In this document: one piece after another, positions 33,563 to 48,500 of the stretch
Numbering within the stretch: the stretch's first letter is position 1
How the letters are laid out: every line of letters starts with the position of its first letter
Assembly (NCBI RefSeq): GCF_905220565.1
Contig: NC_059405.1
Location: forward strand, 14,710,081 to 14,774,080
DNA length: 64,000 nucleotides
Direction of reading: 5' to 3'
Source: Melitaea cinxia
Lineage: Eukaryota; Arthropoda; Insecta; Lepidoptera; Nymphalidae
Position numbers and translations under genes: made by a program
Notes under the pieces: generated by a model
Seen by the model: the letters and a program-made list of their open reading frames with translations, nothing else
What the model was told of the DNA's origin: nothing
Databases searched by the model: none

Positions 33563-36500
33563 ATGAGACGAACTTATAAGTCTAAAAAAGAAACCGGAGG
33601 CGCTTTAGATCATCGTGATGTTTTACTTACGATGGACTCAAAAAGCTCTTTATTTGACGCTTTTTACATCAATAACATTAAGCAAACTAAACGAGAATTG
33701 TCCGTAGTTCCGTCTGTACAATTTGCAGCTTCGAATAGAGTTCGCAAGAGGAAGTATGTGAAAAGGCTTAAAGAACAAGAGCCTGTGGTGCGAGAATCAA
33801 GTTCCACGTCAGCATTTCTCACGCCGGATAAATCTTTTCGAGTAAATAAAGCACCGGACCCTTTCGATCAATTGTTGAACTCAAGCAATCGATCGCTTAT
33901 CGAAACGAATAAAAGTAATTCAATTAAAAAACAGTGAGTACTTCATAAATCTTAATAATAACCATTCTTTTATCTGCCCTTTTTTAATCAAAGCAAATAA
34001 GACAAAGTGATTTAATATAGTTGAAAATTCATGATTGACTATACTTTTATTACATGCTTTAATATAAATTTGAAATTAAGAATATAAATATTGAATTTCC
34101 ATATATATGATAAGAAAACTTATATAAACTAAATATATTTTAAGGAAAAGTAAAACATACTGCCAAATGAAGTTATTAAGAAAGAAAAAAATTAATTACT
34201 CTAGTGGAGATAGTACAGGTAATGTATTTCAAACTTCATTCTTTACAAATATTATCTTAAAACATATAACTTAACTAATTTACTAAAATTAATTGATATT
34301 CATTAGATTCAGACAAAGAAAACTCCGACAGTAGTATAAAAAATGAAACAACACAAAACAATTCAGATGTACTTAGTCACAAATTATTAATAGAAAGAGA
34401 ACAAGAGAAAAGTCCAAAACAGGATGAATCTATAGCCGATATAGTTAAAAATCTATCCCTGTTTAAGGAATCAAAAGATAAAGTATCGACAAGTCCACGA
34501 GGTGTAAAACATAGAATTACACATTTATCAGAGATCTCAAATTCACCTTTATGTAGCACTCCATTTTTTGATAAATATAGAGGGAAGTCTATTTATAAAT
34601 TTTCACCTATATCAATAAATCTGAATGATAGCCCAAGTAGCTTAATTGTACCTGAAGCTAATAATGATGTAGAAAATAGTATTATTGAAGTAAAAGAAAA
34701 AAAATATGATTGTTATAATGAAATTAAACAAGAAACTATTAATGATCTTAATGAAGTATCTTGTGAAGTACAATCTCCAATATTACCTTACAAAACTAGT
34801 AATGATATTCCTAAAACAAAGACTGCCACATCTGATCATTTACCAAAAGTAACTCTTCAAACAAGTGAAGTAGAACCATTTTTAGGTTTCACTAATACTA
34901 AAGTTCCTAGCACTATCGATTTAGACACCATTGCAGATAAATGGAATAAATTAGAGAAAGATAATTTAAAAATAAATGTATCTGTTGAAGTAATAAATGA
35001 TTGTGTATCAAATACTAATGAAAATAGTGTAGAAGATATTGAAGTAATAGAAAAAGAAAAGCAATCTAATTCTAGCGTAGACGGTAGCCATACAAATTCT
35101 ATTCTTGAAAGTGATGATAATGAATCTTTTTATGGAACATGTAATAGTGAAGACTTTGAAGATGACAAACAACCCATAGTTGTTATTGAAAAACTGAATG
35201 ATTCAATATACCAAAAATACTGTGATAAAATGGCTGATTACTTTAATGATTCAAATAAAACACATAGTGAGGTATCTAATGATGCATTTAGTGATGAGTG
35301 TACTCGTGTTAATGATAGGTCAAGCATAAGTGATTCATCTGAGCATGGTAACATATCAAGTGAATCTATTATAGGTGATGAAATTTGTGAAGAAAATATA
35401 TCTAAAATTAGTAAAGATGATCATTTACAAAATCACAGTTTAGATAGTGACAGTAATTATGATGTTAATAAAACGGAAGAGCATGATACCATATCAAACG
35501 AATCTATTATAGGTGATGAAATTTGTGAAGAAAATACATCCAAAGTCAGTAAAGATGATCACTTACAAAATCACAGTTTAGATAGTGACAGTAATTCAGA
35601 TGTTAATAAAATTGAAGAATATGATAACATATCAAGAAAATCAATTATAAGTGATGAAATTTGTGAAGAAAATACATCACAAATCAGTAAAGATGATCAC
35701 TTACAAAATTATAGTATAGATAGTGACAGTAATTCAGATGTCAATAAAAGTGAAGATGAGGTATATATTAGTTTCGTAACAACAAGAAGACGGAATGAAA
35801 TTATAAATGATTCCTTTATATTAGGGTTAGATAATTCTATAACTAGCGGCAGCAGTGCTGAAGTTGACAAGACTGTTCTTAAAAGAGATAGTATAATTGA
35901 AGATTTAGAAGGAAATAGGGATAAAACTCTAATAAAAGATAAGCCAGGAGATTCTAATACAGATGCTAAGAATATTTCTAATAATAATATAGTTCAAGAA
36001 GGGCACAATATTGAAACTGTTTCTAAATCTTCACCTAATGATTCTAATAAGTCTATATCAAAAGAAAAACGTATTAATAGGACATCTTTTAAGCCTAGAA
36101 GAGGATCAAAACCGCCAAATGCAATTAACATATCCAAAAATGTTGAAATTGATTCAAATGTAACAAATAAAGTTATGACAAGGAAAAGTGTGAGGTTGCT
36201 TACAGACAATATTGGTCTAAGGTCCTCAATGAAATCGGAAACATCTGCGTCTAGTTTACGCCGTAGTGCTCAAGGGTCAAATATGGCATGTGACCTAAAA
36301 CAAGGGATAGTTCTTCAGCCGGGGAAAAGATGGGAGAGATCACTAAGCATTTACCGTAGAATGACGACTATGTCCGATCATTTTGACTCATCCATCCTAG
36401 ATGATGAACCATTAAATAATAAGGGCAGAAAGTATCGTCAAAGCGTTATCAGTACTATGGAAATGCAGGATTTTAAAGGTATTCTTAAAAATATTTTTGT

Positions 36501-39500
36501 GCATGAAGTTATTAGAAAAGAGGTTTCATTTTTCTTATTTAAAAATAAAATAAAATTATAAGTTTGACATCATCAATCAAAGTTTCAGTGTAATGTCAGG
36601 TTTATATCTTCTTTTTGTTAAATCATTTGTATTTTTATTAAAATAAAATTTAGATTTGGATTAAAATTATGTTACTTTGCAGGTTCACTATACAATGATT
36701 CAATCAATAGTCGTAGAAGCACATTTGTGTCCAAACCTAGCAGGTCTACAATTAGGATTGTAAGAGTAAGTTGTTTTTTTTTCAGTTGTATACATTTTTT
36801 TATTCCAATAAATAATATTTTATATAATTTTAGGATTTAGACATATCCAGGTCTAGCTTATGTTCTACCTCAGTTCTTGAAGAATCACAAGGTATTTGTT
36901 TTTTTATTAGTTTTTAATTTAAACCTTACCAAATAATAATAATTTTCACTAAATAATCTTACCATTAAACCTTTTTGTTGTAAACTTCCTATCATATCGA
37001 TTTATTAAAAACATTTATCTATGTTAGTATGGTAGTTGGTTATACAATAATTTGGAAGCTAAACATTTTAAATCAGTCTGTTTTAACGAATTTCGTTATG
37101 CAAGGCTTTGTCATTAATAACGATTCACTATAATAATTATATGCAACGAATTACATTTAGTAATTAGAATGAAAATAATACGACAGATTATTAAATTCAG
37201 TTTCAATCAAGTCAAAAATATAGAATAAATAAAGCCTCATTATAAAATAAATAGGAGAATTAATATATATGTATATATTTTTTAATTAATAAAAATTGTA
37301 GTAATTGTTGTTATAGACTAGCAACACTTATTGAATACGTAATTTAAGTTGTAGCATCTGGATTTTGTCGTCTGTGCTGTATTAATTTCACGGAAGCAGA
37401 CGCTAAAGTAGTGTCGCTGCCATTGTCCTTAAATTTTTTATTTTTTTGTTATAACAAGTTATCGCTGTATTTTATTAATACACGCTGTGATTTGAATTGC
37501 TACTATTGATAAACAATAGTAGGACATTTTTATTAAGTGAAAATATTTGACTCGGGACTGTTTGACTGCCATTTGTTATCCCTAACGGGATAATAGCTTT
37601 GATCTGCGCCTTTGTTCATCAAAAGTGTCGAAAGCAGAGTGCATGCATCTTTCCCTGCAATACACAGGTTAGATAATTAAAATTTTCTTAATTTCGATCA
37701 ATGTTATTGTTCGCTTGCGTAGTTTCACCGTTTCTACGTAACGCGATTACTCATAGGGAAAGTTCGTCATTCACTTCCTAGTTTATCATTTCGGACTATC
37801 GAATACATTCATGTTTGTTTTTTTTTTAGGATTTTTGACCGAAGATTGTGATGATACGATTGTCGAGCTATCAAAGCTATCAATTGCTGACTCGGAACAC
37901 GAGGTTACGGTTTTAAAGAAGTTTCATGATACTTCGAGCCGTTTTCCAACCGCACGCGATTACGTCCTGCGTCGCTGCAATCAAACAGACATCGTACTGT
38001 TTGATGAATGCTATCCAGATACGTGAGTGGCCCTTTGTTTATTTAATTACCACGTTTTCAATATGTTATGCTCGTGACGTATTCATTAAACTTTATTTAT
38101 TAGGTCAAGTAAAAATCAAGATGGTGGAATTGTACACATGTTTCAATTACAAATATTTGGATATTTTTATAATTGTGTTTTTTTTTTTAATATTAACAAT
38201 TATTAATTTTTCGTGATGTGGTAATTATTAAAATTATATGGTATTTACAAAAAAAAAAGAAAAACTATTAGTATTGCCCTAATGATTTGTTAATTACCTG
38301 TGTGTTGTAAGAGGTATTGTGAGTACCCTCGGCTGTTAGCAAATTTATGGATAAAGATAATAGTTCTTCTTCTTCTTCTTTTATTTTTGGCATACGATCG
38401 CCATTAGCGACATTCTGCCAGTGTTAAGTATAAATTATTATAAAAATAAAAAACGCACTTGAAATTTTAATTTTGAATTATTTTGTTATCCGGAAAATAC
38501 ATAAGACGGGAAAACATATAAAAAATGCACATATTTGTGGTGTTAGAACAACTAAGGAGTATAATAATATACATAAACTTCTAATTCACGAAGACATTAT
38601 ATAGTTATAGAATATAGATACATTAAATTTTAATGTTGTTAGCGTTAATAAATTTTGCAAGGGTAAGGACCACCTTTGGATCTTTAAAGAAGTGTAAAAG
38701 CGAAGTAAAATTAATAGGAAGTGGGATATTAATTTGGGATAAATTATCAAGGAGGCAAAAAGAATTATTAATTGGACAAGAGAAAAAGATGTGATCGAGA
38801 GTTCCATCATCTAATCCACATTCACAGAGAGAAGAATCTTTTATTCTAAGTTTATGAAGAAAAACAGAGGAACAGCAGTGACCTATACGAACTCTACATA
38901 AAATCGATACAGTAGTTTTAGATAATTTTTTGAATTTACAGAACCATGGCTTCCTAGGTATTTCTGGTTGAATTGAAGCATAAAACCTACCTTTTGTTCT
39001 GCTGGATAATTCCCACTTTTTTTGCCAGGTCCGATATATATCTTTTTTGGGATAATTTAGTAGGTCATATATTTGATTTTTAAAGTATTTTTTGTCACAG
39101 CAATGATTAGCTGCCTGTTTAGCTAGTAAATCTGCACATTCATTGCCTTTAATACCCGAGTGCCCGGGAATCCATGCAAGTGTTATATTTAAATTTTTAT
39201 TGAAGCATCTAAGAAGGGAGGATTTGATATCTAAAATTATGGAGCTATAGAGTTTGTCATAAAGAGAACTGTGTGAAAGAGATTCTAAGGCACTCCTTGA
39301 GTCCGAGAAAATGACCGAATCCTTAATATTGTGGCTCTCAATAAAGAGACATGCTTCTAAAATGCCAATACATTCCCCTGTGAAGACGGAGGACTGTTGT
39401 GGACACTGATATAGCAACCCTATTTTAGAGTTTTGATAATATACACCAACGCCAGTGGGCCCACAGTCAGTCCGTTTAGATGCGTCTGTAAAAAAATAAT

Positions 39501-42500
39501 GATTTTTATTCCATCTTTTAGCAACTTCAGCTACAAAGATAGAATTAGCATTAGGACATTCTTTTACAATTCCAATGTTAAGCAAGACGTTAGGAGAGAA
39601 AGTTAAAACATCGTAAGGATATTCATAAATTGGAAGCTTATGAAATTGATTAATAGGAGCTTCTTGTTTAATGTTTATTAATTTCCTGTAGCTAATGATA
39701 AAATAAGGGATAGGTTTCGTGCGCCAATAACTAGAAGTGTTAATCAGGTGGTCTAATATTCTAAGTTTATTGATAAGTGGATGATTAATGAAGGAGTTGA
39801 CTCTCATTAGAAATCTGTCAGCGAGGAATTGAAGTCTAATTGATAAAGGTGGTTCGCCACATTCTACCTGGAGAGCGTTAATGGGAGAAGACCTCATGCA
39901 TCCCATAATGTGGCGCAAAGCTTTTGCCTGTAGTGAATCAAGATTTTTCGAATTTGATTTGTTAATCGGTTCAATGAGAAAGATACCGTAGTCAAAAAGG
40001 CTTCTGATAATAGCATTATATAAAATTTTTTGTGTAAAAGGATGCGCACCCCAAGACACGCCTGAGAGAGCTTTAATTGTGTTTAAGTTTCGTTCACTTT
40101 TTTTAATTATGTAATCTATGTGCTGTCTACCAGATAATTTATTATCCAAAATGATACCTAAAAACCTCACACTGTCATTTTTTGGTATAGCGACGCCATC
40201 AATTACAACATTAATTTGGGGAGAGATTTTTTTTTTGGAAAATACCACCACACTGCTTTTTGGAGCAGATAAGTGGAGACCTCTTTGTTTAAGCCAATCA
40301 GATAAGGAGTCTAAGGAAATTTGTAAGGACTGAGCAGCTTCTTGAATAGAGGGACCCTGGATATACAGGACTAGGTCATCAGCAAATTTTAATATTTGGC
40401 AATTTAAGTTAAGGGACTGGTGAAGAGATGATGTATATAAGTTGTATAATAAAGGGCTAAGGACAGAGCCTTGTGGGAGGCCTTTCCATACTAGTCGGGA
40501 TCCAAAGGGCATTCCAGGTGTGCGAAGTTCTACCTCCCTACACATTAAGAGGTTGCCTATGATCTGCACTATCTTGTCGGGAATGTTCAGCTGTTGTAAC
40601 GTGTACCTGAGCACCGCAAGAAGGACATTGTCATACGCTGAGGAAATATCCAGGAATGATGCCACCACAGACTGTTCTCTAGAAAAAGCTATACGGAGAT
40701 CTGAGATAAAAAGGCTCAGACTATCTGCAGTACTGAAGCCCTTACGAAATCCAAACTGGCAATAAGGTGGAAGAGCATTGCTCTCTACAAACCACTCTAA
40801 GCGATTTTTTAGAAGGTGTTCGAAAACTTTACAGAAGGTAGATGAGAGGGCAATGGGGCGATAATTGTTGGCGTCGTCGGGAGATTTTCCAGGCTTTAGC
40901 ACGAATAATAATCTGAGTTTTCCATTCATTGGGAACATAACCTATGTCAAAAAATTTATTAATCAGATTCAAGAAATATTGTAAAAAGGCAGGACCCGCC
41001 TTTACTAGGAAGGAATATGGAAAACCATCGACTCCCGGCGCAGAATCTTTTACGTGGGAAAGGACGGCTTTGAGTTCTGACATTGAAAAGGGATTCGTAA
41101 TATGGGAAGAGGAAGGGGATGGAGAAGTAGGGTGTGGGATTTCTAACTCAGAGGGAACGAAAGGAGGAGCGATTTTATCAAAGAAGTCCGAGGCCACATT
41201 GTGAGATATAGGGGGGCGGATACGAGAGGGGTTAGTACCACAACGAAACCGATTAATCTGGCTCCACACTACACTAGCATTGGTGTTGGGGGATAAGGAT
41301 GCACAAAATTGTCGCCAACTATGAAATTTCTTTTTACGGAATAATCGTTTAGACTTGGCAACCGCTTTTCGGTACTCTACCAGGTTATCAATTGTCATGG
41401 AGGCGACAAAAGCTCTTTCAGCTAATTTTCTAGCCTTTATCATTGTTGTACATTCGCTATCCCACCAGGGAGGAGAGGATAGTTTATGTTTGGCAGAATT
41501 TTTTAGTGGTATACTACAATTAGCGGCGTCAGATATGGATTTTTTGAGTTGTTTATAACATGTGTCTAGATTAGTCATGTTAATTTCGGGTAAAGATTTG
41601 GTAATTTCTTCTAAAATATTTTTATATAAGTCCCATTTGGCACTTGAGACTCGGTATTTTAGCAAAGGAGGTAAATCATAATGTGGTGTGTATCTGGATG
41701 GATGTACAATTTCAATGGGGAAATGATCACTTCCATATGTGCTGTCTTGTAGTTGCCATTGGAGGACGGTAGACAGGTCATTTGAGCAAAGTGAAAGGTC
41801 AACACAGCTCTTTCTCTGATCAGGTGGAGTAATACGAGTTGATGATCCATTATTTAAAACACAGATATATAAGTCCTCTAACAACTCACCAAGCCTATTA
41901 CCAAAAGAATCGCTTATATCTGAGCCCCACATTGTATTGTGACTATTAAAGTCACCTAAAATTAGAAGGGGAGGAGGAAAAAGAAGAAATAGATTGCGTA
42001 TATATGCGAGAAGAGAGGAATTAGGGTGAGGGACATAAATAGACAGGACATTAATATTCTTAATCTTAACACCAACAACATTAATGTCGTTAGTGTTGTG
42101 AGATGGGATGGAGAGCGGCGAGCAGGATAATTTATTGTTGACTAAAATCATTGCTCCGCCATGGCCGTCTAGACGGTCATCTCGAAACGAAGAGAATCCC
42201 TGAAGGTTAAAATGTTGTTGAGGCTTAAGCCAAGTTTCTGCGATTGATATAAGGGAAGGGAGTAATTTATTAGAGAGATAAATTAGTTCATGTTTCTTAC
42301 TGAGGATGCTCCGAGCGTTCCATTGTAGAAACTTGAGTGGATCCATTTTTGTTGTTTAAAATTGATATTAAAGTAGATGCAACGTGGTCAGGTATAGAAT
42401 AATTATTCTTATTTATTAAATTAACGAGTAGGTTTATTAGGAGTTCTGTAATTGTGGCAGAATTGTCATATGAGTTAGTCGAGTCTGTCTGTAAAGCGTA

Positions 42501-45500
42501 TCCATTTTCGGATTGAGGAATACTAAATTCTTTTAGGATGGCCCGATGAGCTTGTTTGTCATATCCTGGAGTTGTAATGGGTCTTGACTTAGGGTTGGAG
42601 AATACGGTTTTTTTGTAGGATGTAGTAGATGGATGAGTGGCCGACTTTGAGGGAATTAAATATGGTAAAGAAGGGGAAGGAGAAGCTTTTGATACATCTG
42701 CGTACGATTTGTAAGATGCGGGGAAACTCTTAGCGGCTTCTACATAAGATACGTTCTTCTCAGCCATGACGCATTTTATCTCGGTTTGTCTTATAAATTC
42801 AGGGCAGTTTTTATTTGTTGAGAAATGGTTACCGGAGCAAAAAATACATAATGAATCACCTTCCGACACGGAGCAACTATCGCCCGAGTGGTTTTGACCA
42901 CACTTAAAGCAGCGCTGTTGGGATCGACACTGTATTTTAGTGTGACCAAAACGACAGCAATTAAAACATTGCACGGTTGGATATTTATATAATTCTACAT
43001 TTAATGCTGTGTAGCAACAGTAAATTCGAGTAGGAAGAACTTGACCGTCAAATGTTAGGATTACCGATTGAGTCGGTTGCCATTCGGGGGTCCCGTTGAC
43101 CATATTTTTTTTGTTTATTCTACGAGCCTTAATAATTTTACCTATTCCAGAAGGGACTTTTAGATTTTCAATAATTTCCTCGGGAGACCAGTCCGTTGGA
43201 ATGTCTCGCACGACACCCATACGTGTAATGTTGTACGTGGGGATAGAAGCAGCATATCCATGTTCAGTAACTGAGGGACTAGTAATAAAATTATTTGCAT
43301 TTTCTGCGTTGCTAAATTCTATAGACACTTTATTGCGACCTACTCGTTTTACTCCATCTCGAAGAATGCCTGAGAATCGCATGCGTTCTAGAAATTGGCC
43401 GAATTTAATAGGGTGTAATGTGGTACCAGATGAGGGATCTCTTTCCAAACGGGAAACATGAACTAAAAAAGGGCGAATATCAGATTCAGTATATTTTATT
43501 CTATATTCGTTTTGCCTTTTTTGTTTGTTCGAAATTTCTTTTGTAGATCCTTCATTTGAAGTTGGTCGCTTCCGTGATAAATTTTCAACTGCATTAAAAT
43601 CACTTAAAGAAGCTGTTAATATCGGTGTGTAAGAAAAACCCGATGTAGGCGTTGACGGTAATTGAATGTTTGAGGGTAGATGAATATCGGGCGGATCGGG
43701 AGGTTTATTTCTATCCATGATTTAAATAACTATAATATTAAATACAAACTTACCAATACACGAACAAAACACAACACAAAATAGATAAATACTAATATTA
43801 TAACAAACAACAAAATAAAAAGTTGAAAATTTGCCAAAAGGAAAAAAAAAACTATCCCGCTTGACACTTTGAAGCAGAATCCACATAAATCTTTCAAAAG
43901 ATAATAGTTGTTGCCCTACATTTAATAAGTAATTATGTTTTATAGATAAAAAAATTACACAAGTGATTTAAGATAGTGATTTATAACAACCCTTCAAATA
44001 ATAACTTATCAAATATAAATAGCTTTGAATCAAATTTTTAATAAATAACATTCCACTATTTGATACATATAGAATAGAAACGGAAGGGTTTTTTATTAAT
44101 ACATAATTTAAAAAAAAATATAAGAAGAACTGTAAAGTTTATTTCTGATTCTTTTCTGCTGGCTCTACATTCCGAATCGGTGGTTCTTCACTTTTCATTG
44201 TTTACTATAAGTAATTAATCAAGTCAAATCTAATTTTAATTTTTGTAAAATATGATTTAAAAGTGCTATTTAAGCCTGTTTGAATAAAATTAAGTTCCTA
44301 ATTTTATCAATATTACAGAGTCCTGAAGAATTGCCGCAAGATTGGCGAGGGTGTATATGGGGAGGTGTTTCTTTGGCGAGCGGGAGATGGGAAAGCTCGG
44401 GTTCTAAAGATTATACCCATCGCTGGTAATATCAAGGTGAATGGAGAAAATCAGAAGGACTACAATGAAATTATATCTGAGATTGTGATTGCTATGTAAG
44501 TCATTTTAATTTATAATTTGTTACTATAATCTATACTTTGTGTTATATTATGTATTAATATAACATAATAGTAAGTCTAAATCATATTAGTTTGGAATAT
44601 TTTCTCTTTATTAGAATTTTGAGATGCTACAGTGCATGTCAATTTATTTCATTTGAGTAAATACATTTTTTACAGTCTTAAGACAAATGTACTAATAGTA
44701 CTACAATTTTAATTACAAATTAATAATTTATTACACAAGTGTTAAGAATGAAATTTGGAAACTTTTATCCTTTAATGATTTTATAGAATTAAGGATCATT
44801 AAAGGAAAATCCCAAATTCAACAAAAGCATTAAGTGGAATACCCCCTAACTCACCATAAACTCGTAAAACCGATTCTGTTTTCTCAGAATTATTTCAATG
44901 TTTACTGCAGAATTACAGGTCGATTAACCCGAAAGGTTTTTGATCTCACAGTACATAGTAAATGTTAGTGATATTTTGTATTTGTTTGTTTTAACACGCA
45001 ATACTTACTAGAATTGTTGTTTACTGATAAATTTGTTATCTTTTTCTAAGAAATAATGGACTGCATTAGTGAGAGTATTTGATTATCTGCTCAGGAAATT
45101 GAGTCGCTTTAGGAAATTTAGTTGTTTTTTTTAATTCAAATATACTATTTATATAGTACTCCACATTGTTACATACATTTTGTATTATACTTTTTTAAGT
45201 GAAACTTATTCTATTGCCCTAAAATTTTTCGTTCATCCATCGCATGTAGCATGTCATAAGTGTTCTGCGGTATTTGTGCGTTTTCATCTGTGTACGTTAA
45301 ACGTTTTTATTCACTAAAGTTTCACTTGCATTGTGGTGTCATAAAACTACAGAATTCTTTTTATTTGATTCTTTCATTTGTGCGTAGTGTGTTAGGGCAG
45401 AAAAAATAAATGATTAGATGATTAATTATTTTGATGTTCAATTAATGATTTTTGTACTTATCAAATCTATACAGAATAATGATAAGAAAATTATCTAAAT

Positions 45501-48500
45501 ATATTTTAATGTCTTTGTTTTGTTTTAATTTCACTATCAATATGTTACAATGTAATTTATTTTATTTTTCAAGGGAATTGAGTGCACTACGCGCTCCAAT
45601 AGACGAGATCGAACAACATTTTAATGAGGGGAAGAGCATTGAAACATTGGATTTACATTCTGTAGAGAATGCTACAGATGTGTTTAACGAGGTTAGTATG
45701 TGCTTATTAAACATTTAATTGTAATTTATCATATTTTATTTTATTTATTTGTGTTCGTAAGTCTTAAGGCTCCAGGCAAAAGTGTACAATATATACTAAA
45801 GTGTTCAAGGCAAGGTAGGTAGGTAGGTGTACAATAGGTAGACGAAAAAATAGTCAAGTAAGTACGCGTTATCAAAGATTACTCCAAAAGTACTCATCAG
45901 ATCTCGATCAAATTTTAAAAAGACCACATGATAGAGCCACGTTTCAATTAAAAAAAAGAGATCGAAATCGGTCCACCCAGTAAAAGAGTTATATCGACAA
46001 AAATATGGTTAACTAAATATGCATTATTAGCGATAATTTAAAAAGTACTTGTATATATCTCAATTAAATTGAAATGGGACAAAATGACGCATCGCCTTTC
46101 TATTTAAAAAAGTCATCAATCCCAGTTAAAAGTTCTTCGAATTGAGAATCCTTTTTTTCGAAGCTGGTTAAAAAGTAATTACGGTCACGGCTCTTTATTT
46201 ATACAATACTTTCAAGTATTATTATAGAAGTATGTAACTCATCGAAGTTATTACATAATAAAATTATAATTTTATTGATAATAAATAAATGAAAACGAGT
46301 GTGCTTTAGGCCACATGACTGAAGTAAAAATTCTTAAGCTACATCTAACTTATATCTCCCTCTAATCTCCCGTTCGCCTCGCCCGATCTCACTTCGTAAT
46401 GCTCTCGTCACGCATTCACCAGCTTACCTTTCAAGTCAAGTGTGTGTAAAGAAGTACTTCAAAAAAATTGCACACCAACAAACAATATGTAACTGTGAAC
46501 ACCACAGACAAGTGTTTCACAAAAACTGTACTGTGTCCTGTATTGATAATAATGTCTATATTATATTTATGAAAATGTTGCTATTAATGGCAATTTAAAA
46601 TAATACAATCACCAAATCTTAAAAAACTCGTTTTAAAATAATGTAAAAAATACAGCTCTTGCCTTTTGACTTTATTTCGTGATTAATACATAAATCATAA
46701 TAAAAATGAACTAAACTAAAACTTAAGAAAAAAGATTATATACTGAAATAATTATATTAAAAACAAGAACCATAAAAATCAAGAGAATTGATGATGTAAG
46801 TATTGTAACTGCCTCCTACTCATTCATGTTGTTACCAACTCGTATGTGAAATAATCATTTTATATCATGTTAAACATATTAGTCATCATTATTTTTAAAA
46901 TTACCGCCGTGTCCTTAGAATCTCTTGATTAAATATTTTTTCTACTATTAAATAGTAGTTGAGGAATTACCGGGTGGCAAGTCTCGTATGATCAAGTGAC
47001 CGTATCGTAAGTTCACAGTGACCGATAAGTTTAGAATTTCAAATAAAAAAAGCTTATAGAATTATATTATATCTATACAAATAATTGTTTGCTTGTAAAT
47101 TAAAAAAAAAAAAAAAAAAAAAAGAAACCGCCTTCAATCACATTGACAAATGAATAACACGATATGGGAAGCGATAATACAGCAATTAAATACGCATTAA
47201 TAGGAATAACTCTAAAAGTACTCATCAGACTTCGATCAAATTTAAATGAGACCACATGACATTTGACGATTAAATAAAGAATCGTCAAAATCGGTTCAGC
47301 CAATAAATTTTATAAGGATGGTTAACAATACAAATAAGTTGATAATAAATATTGGTATAATGAATCATTCATTCATTGCTATCAAGTGATTGTCGGTCGC
47401 AAAATTATTGCCTGATAAGGATATAGGTCAGACAGATCATGACGTTATTTTTACGAGTTTAATTTATAACATTTATGTGGAATTTGTAAAAAAGTAGTTG
47501 TTTTGTTTAGAATTATCTCTATGCAAGGTCTTTTACACATTAATCGCAGGAGTAAAGGACGGTGACAATATTATAATTGCACATTATCTGTATTACGATT
47601 TTTATTTGAAAGTGTATTTTTAATATATTGCTAAAAATATGATGTCGTTATCGGAACTTATCATTTCATCTATTGATTCATCATTTTGAAAACAAAATAA
47701 AAAACAAAGCTTAAAGACGACTCATTTTTTTTTTTATCATCAATAACAAAAGCTATGAGTAATTACTATTTTTGATATAATTTTTATTAGAATTCTTATG
47801 TATTTGCTAGAAGTAAGATAAGAGAAGGAAAATCGATCCCTTTCATATGGCTTATCAAGATTTTGATATTAGAAATGGAGAAATTAACTTCAACTTGACT
47901 TTTGTACTTCGTTACTTTGGTATGCTGTGTGGTTACGGCATTAAGAATATAGTCACCCCCTCTCTTCTCGTGGGTGTCGTAAGAGGCGACTAAGGGATAA
48001 CACAGTTCCACTACCGCCTTGGAATTTAAAAAGCCGACCGATGGCGGGATAACAATCTAACTGCTGGGTTTGATACACAGGCCGAAGACGGGCAGCAGCG
48101 TCTTCGGTGCTTCGTCAGCATGGTGACTATGGGCAAAACACATAAGTTCACTCCATTTTTGGCGCGAACTTGTGGAGGCCTATGTCCAGCAGTGGACTAT
48201 ATTAGGCTGAAGTGATGGTATTTTGTAAAATAAGATCTTAGTAATAGTTAGGTATTTACTGTTCTATGAGTACTAACAATTATTTTATATTGGATAGATC
48301 ATTTTGTAAATCTTGTTGCTTGTGTAGTTTATTTGATTTCTTTATTAATCGAGGTGATGTCATTTTTGATCTCGTGTTACATGCAATAAACACAATTTAC
48401 TGTTTTTTACGTTGTTGTTAACATACGCGTTGTTAATTACAACGCAATCATAATCAACACAATCATCAAACAAAATTACTTGGCGTAAAAAGTAATAAAT

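Larger units (their letters stand above)
38353..43909 (-). mobile_element. Full-length RNase H-bearing LINE in haspin intron 6, antisense, with TSD
   Basis: The element is 38366-43896 (5531 bp), flanked by a perfect 13-bp target-site duplication AAAGATAATAGTT at 38353-38365 and 43897-43909. Read on the minus strand it has a short 5'UTR, ORF1 (43718-42297), ORF2 (42346-38623, one frameshift), a ~260-bp 3'UTR and a (GAA)n-type 3' tail (cttcttcttcttctt on plus at 38366-38379). An endonuclease, RT and RNase H with a zinc-knuckle ORF1 and a microsatellite tail place it in the I/Nimb/Loa-like group; the exact clade needs a tree. It sits in the intron just before the exon for the glycine loop of haspin. 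Confidence 0.9.

Noticed and set aside
40829..40938. Two separate overlapping ORF2 genes in the haspin-intron LINE
   Set aside because: The endonuclease half and RT half join in the middle of one conserved block; a single small indel near 40905 explains it.
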